From the NCBI GenBank assembly GCA_030835905.1, contig JAURQX010000053.1:1-42130 (forward strand): 42,130 nt of DNA. The letters are read 5' to 3'. Positions 35,396 to 42,130 of this stretch are shown in pieces. Position numbers and translations under genes: made by a program. This stretch comes from Alphaproteobacteria bacterium. GTDB lineage: Bacteria; Pseudomonadota; Alphaproteobacteria; Rickettsiales; UBA1997. Below the pieces are notes generated by a model, which saw nothing but the letters and a program-made list of their open reading frames with translations, searched no databases and was not told the DNA's origin. The first letter of the stretch is position 1; every line of letters starts with the position of its first letter.

Positions 35396-37174
35396 ATGTT
35401 GCGTGATATCAGAAAAAATAAAATATTTAATCGTCGCGCTCTTATTCTGGCTTCAGCTCATGCCAGTCTTTCTGGAATATTACTATCTCGTTTATCATAT
35501 TTACAACTTTTTAAACATAAGGATTACGCTATTCAATCTGACAGCAATAGGATTAAAACTGTTATGATTCCAGCTCCGCGAGGCAATATTTTTGACAAAA
35601 ATGGCGTGGCACTTACCGAAAACAAAGATAGCTACCGTCTACTTTTATATTTAGATGAAAAAAGAGAATTCAAATCAATTGTTGAAAAACTATCAGTTAT
35701 TTTGGATCTTAAAGATGAGAATAAAAAAATATTTCTCAATAGGTTGCAAAGATCTAGCCATAAAAGCGTTGTATCATTAATTGATAATTTGCGTTGGGAT
35801 GATTTGGCAAGAGTTGAAAGTAATCATCATAATTTACCAGGAATATCGATTGAAAGTGGTGTTATCAGAACCTATAAATATCCTGAGGCAACGGCACATT
35901 TTTTGGGATATGTTTCACTGCCAGCTGAAAGTGAAATTAATGATAAAGAAGAGGCTTTGTACATGCATCCAGATTTTAGAGTGGGTAAGTCTGGTCTAGA
36001 AAAATCCTACGATGATTATTTGCGTGGTCAGTATGGCATTAAATATGTTGAAGTTAATTCTAAGGATATACCAATTAGAACTTTATCCCAAAAGAATCCA
36101 AAGGCTGGAGAAAATATAAATACTACAATCGATTTTGGTTTACAAAATTTTGTACATGATCGACTTTCTGGGTTAGTTGCTTCTGCAGTGGTGATGGATG
36201 TCAGAGATGGCCAAATATTATCTTATAATTCTAGCCCTTCTTTTGATATTAATAATTTTGTTGAAGGAGCTTCTATAGATTATTGGCAGCAGCTTAATTC
36301 AGATGTTGAGAGGCCATTAAATAATCGACCAATTGCTGCGATATATCCTCCTGGATCAACTTTTAAATTAATGGTTGCTTTGGCTGCGCTTGAGTCTGGA
36401 TTTGATCCTAAAACTAAACATAAATGCCGAGGATATTATAAGTTGGGAGGCAGAAAGTTTTATTGTTGGAAAAAAACTGGTCATGGTACATTAGATCTAG
36501 TAGGTGCTATCAAGCATTCATGCAATATATATTTTTTTGAAATTGCTAATAAACTGGGATATAAAAAATTTGCTACTACGGCAAGGAAATTTGGTTATGG
36601 GCAAAATTTAGGATTAATATTGCAGGGGGAGAATTCAGGAAATATTCCAGATTTTGCATGGAAGCAAAGAGTGGTTGGAAGTAGTTGGGTTGGAGGCGAT
36701 ACTTTAAATGCTGCGATTGGCCAAGGTTTCTTACTGGCAACGCCAATGCAGATGGTTACTGCTACTAGCTCTATAGCAAACGGCGGCTATTTTGTGAAGC
36801 CACATTTTGTTAAAAAAAATATTCTGTCTTCAAAAAATAAAATTGTAGAAAATGATCATCATATTGAGTTGGTTAAAGAGGGTATGTTTAAAGTTGTTAA
36901 TGAAAAGGGTGGTACGGCATTTTATCAAAGATTAAATGATGACAATTTTAAGGTTGCCGGAAAAACTGGAACTTCGCAAGTAATTTCAAGAAAAAAGGGT
37001 GATCAAGAAAATGAAGATAGCAAATATGCAAATCATGCAATTTTTGTTGGTTTCGCTCCATATCACGATCCAAAATATGCAGTTTCAGTAGTGGTTGAGC
37101 ATGGTGGCAGTGGTTCTGGAGTTGCTGCGCCAATTGCTATGGATATTATGCGCTACATAAAAAATAATATTTGA
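35396..37174 (+). CDS. mrdA: Penicillin-binding protein 2 (MrdA)
   Basis: A 592-residue class-B transpeptidase for lateral wall growth. It has an N-terminal helix (about 14-32), the non-catalytic domain starting PAPRGNIFDKNG, and the transpeptidase domain with STFK (321-324), SCN (375-377) and KTGTS (523-527). YPPGSTFK, GHGTLDLVGAIKHSCN and AIGQGFLLATPMQM are family signatures. It follows mreD by 12 bp. RodA, its glycosyltransferase partner, does not follow; a 577-bp repeat region does. Confidence 0.96.
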   Translation: MLRDIRKNKIFNRRALILASAHASLSGILLSRLSYLQLFKHKDYAIQSDSNRIKTVMIPAPRGNIFDKNGVALTENKDSYRLLLYLDEKREFKSIVEKLSVILDLKDENKKIFLNRLQRSSHKSVVSLIDNLRWDDLARVESNHHNLPGISIESGVIRTYKYPEATAHFLGYVSLPAESEINDKEEALYMHPDFRVGKSGLEKSYDDYLRGQYGIKYVEVNSKDIPIRTLSQKNPKAGENINTTIDFGLQNFVHDRLSGLVASAVVMDVRDGQILSYNSSPSFDINNFVEGASIDYWQQLNSDVERPLNNRPIAAIYPPGSTFKLMVALAALESGFDPKTKHKCRGYYKLGGRKFYCWKKTGHGTLDLVGAIKHSCNIYFFEIANKLGYKKFATTARKFGYGQNLGLILQGENSGNIPDFAWKQRVVGSSWVGGDTLNAAIGQGFLLATPMQMVTATSSIANGGYFVKPHFVKKNILSSKNKIVENDHHIELVKEGMFKVVNEKGGTAFYQRLNDDNFKVAGKTGTSQVISRKKGDQENEDSKYANHAIFVGFAPYHDPKYAVSVVVEHGGSGSGVAAPIAMDIMRYIKNNI

Positions 37175-37389
37175 TTAAAATTCATAAAATTTAATCAAAT
37201 CTTAAAATCTTTGAATTTTGATCTTATTTTTTAAGCGCAAATTGGTGTTTATAGGAAAAATTTCTTCAAAATTTGACAATTTGCAGAAGTTTTTAATGGT
37301 AAGATTTGAAAATTTCTTAGTTTTTTGCTAATTTTTTGAATCTTTTATTGATTTATTAGTAGTTACTTCTAGATAATTAAGCCATATTA

Positions 37390-37694
37390 AGACCTTTGCA
37401 TAACCTAAAATTTTGGTAATTTACTTACAAATTTTTAATTTTTGTAATAAGTTATAAATTACTCGAAAGCTTTGCTTTCTTAAGTCATTTGTAGCGCAAA
37501 TTACTCGAAATTATTTTGTAATTTCTGCGTCATTTGTGTAGGTTATTTTGATTTTTTAAATTCACATATATCAAAATAGAGCCAAAATTCCTTAAATTGG
37601 AGGTTATCCAAATGGTCAATTATAAAGTTTAAATGGTATTACCAAATCCGATTTTTAGATAACCTAGTTTATATAAAGATTGGATTTGGTATTA
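37390..37694. repeat. Composite repeat region upstream of atpD
   Basis: It begins AAGACCTTTGCATAACC, followed by TTTGGTAATTTACTTACAAA, paralogous to the left part of the 13471-13910 composite but without the nested element. The unit AAATTACTCGAAA occurs twice (37456 and 37499). Then come a hairpin core (CACATATATCAAAATAGAGC), an arm ending GTTTAAATGGTA (37608-37638), and a 52-bp palindrome (37640-37691) with ends TACCAAATCC and GGATTTGGTA. The earlier part of the gap (37175-37389) is A/T-rich with no recognisable gene. Confidence 0.7.
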
Positions 37695-37739
37695 CGTTGA
37701 CTGATAAATATGTTTTACTGTAAATTAGTATAAGTTTAA

Positions 37740-39175
<1,436 letters not shown>

Positions 39176-39176
<1 letters not shown>

Positions 39177-39430
39177 TGGCGACTAATTTAGAAGTTGAAA
39201 TTATATCTCCAACCGGTATCCTTTTTGAAGGCAAGTGCTATATGGCAGTTGTGCCATCAGTAAATGGTGAAATTGGTGTGATGCGTGACCATGAATCATT
39301 CATTGCAAAGCTTAAAGCTGGTGAAGTTAAAATTTTTAAAGATGGGCAAAATCAAACTAACTCTTTTCATTTGGAAGGTGGTTTTGCCGAGATTGAAAGT
39401 CATGGTAGATTAATAATATTAATAGATTAA
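39176..39430 (+). CDS. atpC: ATP synthase subunit epsilon (AtpC), short form
   Basis: An 84-residue protein containing only the N-terminal beta-sandwich of epsilon (LEVEIISPTGILFEGK, VVPSVNGEIGVMRDHE, FHLEGGFAEIES). The C-terminal pair of helices, which in longer forms inhibits ATP hydrolysis, is missing; the gene ends with ILID at a clean TAA. Full-length epsilon is about 110-140 residues. The short form should still link gamma to the c-ring but lack the latch. Confidence 0.92.
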
Positions 39431-39489
39431 TTTTGGATTTAACTCTTATTTTTTGGAAATCAGCATTAATAAAATCTAATAAATTTTAA

Positions 39490-39633
39490 ATGTCTGTTCT
39501 CATCTTTCTTATCCCTATCACTTTAGCCCTCAGTGTTTTAGGTCTTGCAATTTTTGTATGGACCGTTCGTAATAAGCAATATGAAGATCTTGATGGTGCT
39601 GCTAGTCGCATTTTATTTGAAGATCAGGATTAA
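39490..39633 (+). CDS. ccoS: Cbb3-type cytochrome oxidase assembly protein CcoS
   Basis: A 47-residue protein beginning MSVLIFLIPITLALSVLGLA, one membrane helix, followed by FVWTVRNKQYEDLDGAASR and an acidic tail ILFEDQD. This is the CcoS pattern: helix, then WxV+nnQYDDLegpAxriL, then an acidic end. CcoS helps assemble cbb3 oxidase with the CcoI copper ATPase, which usually precedes it and is absent here. It lies 59 bp after atpC. It implies that a cbb3 high-affinity oxidase is encoded elsewhere. Confidence 0.92.
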   Translation: MSVLIFLIPITLALSVLGLAIFVWTVRNKQYEDLDGAASRILFEDQD

Positions 39634-39679
39634 GTTTTGCTTATTGCCACAAATCGTATTTTTATAAAATTGGTATTAT

Positions 39680-40114
39680 ATGAAAGAATATCAGTCTCAA
39701 GATAACCAGATCTTATTTTACATAAATAAAACTTATGATTTAGTAAAAAATGTAAAATTGATTGGCGTTTTTGCATTGGAAGAAGAGAGTAAAAATACGC
39801 ATGCAACTATCCAAAATTTATCTAAAAATTTAGAGCTGTTTTTGATGGAAAATTTAATCTATTTTAAAAAAGCTAATCACAACTATAATGTTAATATAGT
39901 AAATATCAAAAAATTACAATCTGAACTTGAATCTGCTAGAATAAATTCAAAAGAAATAAAAAAATCTTTGTCAATAATTCGTAATAATTTATCTCAAATT
40001 ATTGATTTTTTTTCAACAGAAAAAGTTAATTTTTATCTTAAAAATGCAAATGAAAAATATTTTGATGAAATAATTTTAAGACTAAGAAATATTAAATATT
40101 CAATCTATTCTTAG
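39680..40114 (+). CDS. Hypothetical helical protein
   Basis: I do not recognise this 144-residue protein. It lacks a signal peptide or membrane helix. Most of it is predicted helical, with heptad-like spacing at about 75-125 (NIVNIKKLQSELESARINSK, LSIIRNNLSQIIDFF), suggesting a coiled coil. It ends one base before the start of the aminotransferase gene, so the two are probably translated from one message. The close spacing hints at a functional link, not a known one. Confidence 0.65.
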   Translation: MKEYQSQDNQILFYINKTYDLVKNVKLIGVFALEEESKNTHATIQNLSKNLELFLMENLIYFKKANHNYNVNIVNIKKLQSELESARINSKEIKKSLSIIRNNLSQIIDFFSTEKVNFYLKNANEKYFDEIILRLRNIKYSIYS

Positions 40115-40115
40115 A

Positions 40116-41750
40116 ATGAAAAATCTTCTTGCTACAAGATTGCCGACAGTAATTAAACTTGATAATAAAGCTGCTGCGGTAATAGGGGGTAAAAATGAAA
40201 TTAATTTTAGTGGCTTAGCGAAATCTTTATGGCAAGTTTTAGAGGAAAAAAATAATAGCAATAATTTAGGTTGGCCTTTTCACTTTACGAAACATCAACA
40301 TCTTGGATCTTTTAAATCATGGCAGTTTGTTGGTCCTATGAGGCTTGGTATTAGATCGGCTTATAATCTTCATCCAGCGCAAGCAATTCAATATAAAGAT
40401 GAAGATAAAAAAGATAGAGAATTTAGACTGCTAAAAAAATTTGATAAGCCTGGAATATATAGATTAGATGTTGCAAATTCTGCTGTTAATTCAAGTCCAC
40501 AAATTAGAGAATTTTTTAAAGATAAGCCTAGTCTTTTTGTTGAACTTTTGGACGTTTTTGGACAGAGTGCTAGTTGTTACAAGGGAAGCTATGCTGGCTA
40601 TTCAAATAAATTTTTGAGTGCGATTCAAGAATTTTTTGCTAAAAATGAAATAAAATTACAAAAGCAAGAGATTGTTGTAGGTGATAGTATTTTTAGCATA
40701 ACTCCTAAAATTTATGAATCCCTTCAGCTTAAAAAGAGAGAAGAAGGTATATTATTTATTGTTCCAAATTTTGGCTATCATATTATCCAAGCCCGCGATC
40801 TGGGGATTAAAACTCACTTACTTTACACTAGAAAAGAATCTAAGTTTCAGGTAGATGTAAACGAATTAGAACAAGCATTAGACGAAAATCCTGACATTAG
40901 CATTATTTCCATGACTTATCCATGCAATCCAACCGGAAGTAATTTGCAAGAAGATACTGCTAGAAAAATGGCCAAAGTTATTAATAAGAATAAGTATAAA
41001 GATCAAATTAAATTAGTGATACAAGATATCATAATGGCTGATATTGACTTAACTTCAGAAAGAAAGAAATCATTTTTAATGTCACGAATTGAAGAAATAT
41101 CAGATAAGGTTATTTTATTGTCAGGTTTTGGAAAATCATATGGCATAGCTTATTTGGGTATTAGCTATGGGTTAGGAAAATTAGTGCCGAAATTATTTGG
41201 TTCTGCTGAAAAAAATATCGACAATGTGCCTAATACTATAATACAGGATCTAGCAGCTTTTATTTTAAAAAATGAGGATCAATTTAAGAGTTTGGAGAAT
41301 GGTAGAAAAGTTTGTCTTGAAAAGATTGAGATGTTTAAAAATGAGGTTGAAAATCTCAATAATATATTATCTAAAAAATATGGTAATAATCAAGTTTATG
41401 TTCAGGTTTATGATAATGAGATTGAGTCCGGCAATGTTTTGTTGATTGATTTTTCGGGTTTAAGGGGTGCAAAATTAAAAGATTACTCTTCTTTGGAAAG
41501 TGGTTATGATATAGCTAAGTTTATATTGGATGAGTTGGCGGTAGCAACGGTTCCGGGTGAATGTTTTTTTATGAAGCCAGATGAAATGCTGATTAGGGTA
41601 TCGCTAGCCGTTGAAAAAGATAATATTAAGGTAATATTTAAAGATCTTGGAAATGCTTTAATAAAAAATATAGAGAACATTCCTGATAATTCACCAAAAT
41701 TTCCACGTAGGCAAGATAATTTTGTGAGCAAAGATAAGAATCTTGGCTAA
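40116..41750 (+). CDS. Large class I/II PLP-dependent aminotransferase-like protein
   Basis: A 544-residue fold-type I PLP enzyme. The pyrophosphate-cup stretch is SMTYPCNPTGS (Asn271), the PLP-ring Asp is in LVIQDIIMADI (Asp304), and the Schiff-base Lys is in LLSGFGKSYGIAYLG (Lys340). The carboxylate Arg is in EMLIRVSLAVEKDNI near 506. Typical members have about 400 residues; about 100 extra residues lie at the N-terminus (GWPFHFTKHQHLGSFKSWQF), followed by a conventional start domain. The substrate is unknown. Its TAA stop is the left flank of a palindromic element. Confidence 0.8.
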   Translation: MKNLLATRLPTVIKLDNKAAAVIGGKNEINFSGLAKSLWQVLEEKNNSNNLGWPFHFTKHQHLGSFKSWQFVGPMRLGIRSAYNLHPAQAIQYKDEDKKDREFRLLKKFDKPGIYRLDVANSAVNSSPQIREFFKDKPSLFVELLDVFGQSASCYKGSYAGYSNKFLSAIQEFFAKNEIKLQKQEIVVGDSIFSITPKIYESLQLKKREEGILFIVPNFGYHIIQARDLGIKTHLLYTRKESKFQVDVNELEQALDENPDISIISMTYPCNPTGSNLQEDTARKMAKVINKNKYKDQIKLVIQDIIMADIDLTSERKKSFLMSRIEEISDKVILLSGFGKSYGIAYLGISYGLGKLVPKLFGSAEKNIDNVPNTIIQDLAAFILKNEDQFKSLENGRKVCLEKIEMFKNEVENLNNILSKKYGNNQVYVQVYDNEIESGNVLLIDFSGLRGAKLKDYSSLESGYDIAKFILDELAVATVPGECFFMKPDEMLIRVSLAVEKDNIKVIFKDLGNALIKNIENIPDNSPKFPRRQDNFVSKDKNLG

Positions 41751-42130
41751 TACCAAAGTTCATCTTTAAAGCAGTTAAAAATAAACGATTAAATTCTTTA
41801 TCTTTTTGGCTTAAAATTAATGTAGGATTTGATGATTTTAATAACTATTACAAATTATTAAAATTGATCAATGCCGATTTGATGGATTAATTGATTTTTA
41901 ATCAATTAATCTGATCAAATCTTCCTCAAACTGTATGGGTATACAGCTTTCATTTTTCTTAATTTTAATCTCAAAAATCTTTCGAATTTAAAAGACCCCT
42001 GCAAATCAACCAATTTTGAGGAATTTTTAGGCATTTTATATTTTTTAAATTTTAGCGTATCAAGATATACGTGAATTTAAAAAATTAAAATAACAACAAA
42101 ATTACTAAAATTCGTTGATTTGCAGTGGTC
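41751..42130. mobile_element. Nested palindromic elements at the window end
   Basis: The element begins TACCAAAGTTCATCTTTAA directly after the aminotransferase TAA. It shares TTTATCTTTTTGGCTTAAAA with the 13549 element and continues with CTGTATGGGTATACAGC. It is split by an insert carrying the 46-bp palindrome (41876-41921). At 41992 a third element enters (AAGACCCCTGCAAATCAACC), containing the hairpin at 42045-42090 and ending GTTGATTTGCAGTGGTC at the window edge. The last 86 bases repeat bases 48-138. No gene is present. Confidence 0.75.
41876..41921. repeat. 46-bp near-perfect palindrome, one of three copies
   Basis: Arms GATTTGATGGATTAATTGAT and ATCAATTAATCTGATCAAATC meet around a short A/T centre. 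Another full copy is at 13822-13867, and most of a third is at 1-40. The GG/TG mismatch near the ends is the same in all copies, so they descend from one sequence and were not formed independently. Confidence 0.8.

Overview
The window is AT-rich (roughly 30% G+C by eye) and gene-dense. It looks like the chromosome of a Rickettsiales-type alphaproteobacterium with a reduced, host-adapted genome. The signs are a giant NAD-glutamate dehydrogenase, a split-type transhydrogenase alpha1 subunit, an orphan TAXI solute-binding protein, a secreted ankyrin-type pseudogene, decaying genes and many short palindromic repeats. It makes peptidoglycan (DacA, LdcA, PBP2, MreD, SPOR protein) and an envelope (LolA, TolR/TolA, MlaE), and it has ATP synthase, a cbb3-oxidase assembly factor (CcoS) and proline synthesis (ProA). 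TGA is used as a stop, so the code is standard. The family placement is inference.

Layout. 1-165: a dispersed repeat. 166-4285 (-): dacA, ybaB, trpF and a KimA-like permease, tightly packed. 4286-5902: two palindromic elements around a twice-frameshifted prepilin/LamG pseudogene. 5903-9608 (-): clpP, clpX, then a SPOR lipoprotein and a second lipoprotein. 9999-13294 (+): grpE, a twin CDGSH protein, tsaE, a badly decayed gene and a retropepsin-like protease. 13291-13910: a gene remnant and a nested composite repeat. 14060-15681 (-): an LD-carboxypeptidase and a class-I amidotransferase. 15818-17684: an ankyrin-type pseudogene converging on proA. 17901-19870: mlaE (+) and the TAXI protein (-). 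20642-24074 (+): dicarboxylate symporter, lolA, tolR, tolA. 24516-35000 (+): infC, gdh, pntA1, ftsZ, purD, thiE. 34883-37174 (+): mreD, mrdA. 37175-37751: repeats. 37752-41750 (+): atpD, atpC, ccoS, a coiled-coil protein and a large PLP aminotransferase. 41751-42130: nested repeats ending in the same repeat that opens the window.

The least expected content is the repeat population. At least eight intergenic palindromic elements (68-169 bp where both ends are present) begin TAC and end GTA (two have a TG left end). Seven with both ends visible are flanked by matching 3-bp TNA repeats (TAA, TTA or TGA). This is the signature of non-autonomous transposons moved by an IS5/PIF-Harbinger-like enzyme. 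Two sit exactly on stop codons, where a TNA duplication of TAA or TGA automatically restores the stop. Several carry a shared GTATATC-AGATAC core inside unrelated hairpin arms, and some are nested in others; one nested insertion has a paralogous empty site elsewhere in the window. Several genes normally found in operons (atpDC, tolRA, mlaE, ccoS, trpF, proA, the TAXI protein) stand without their usual partners, as expected in a repeat-shuffled genome.
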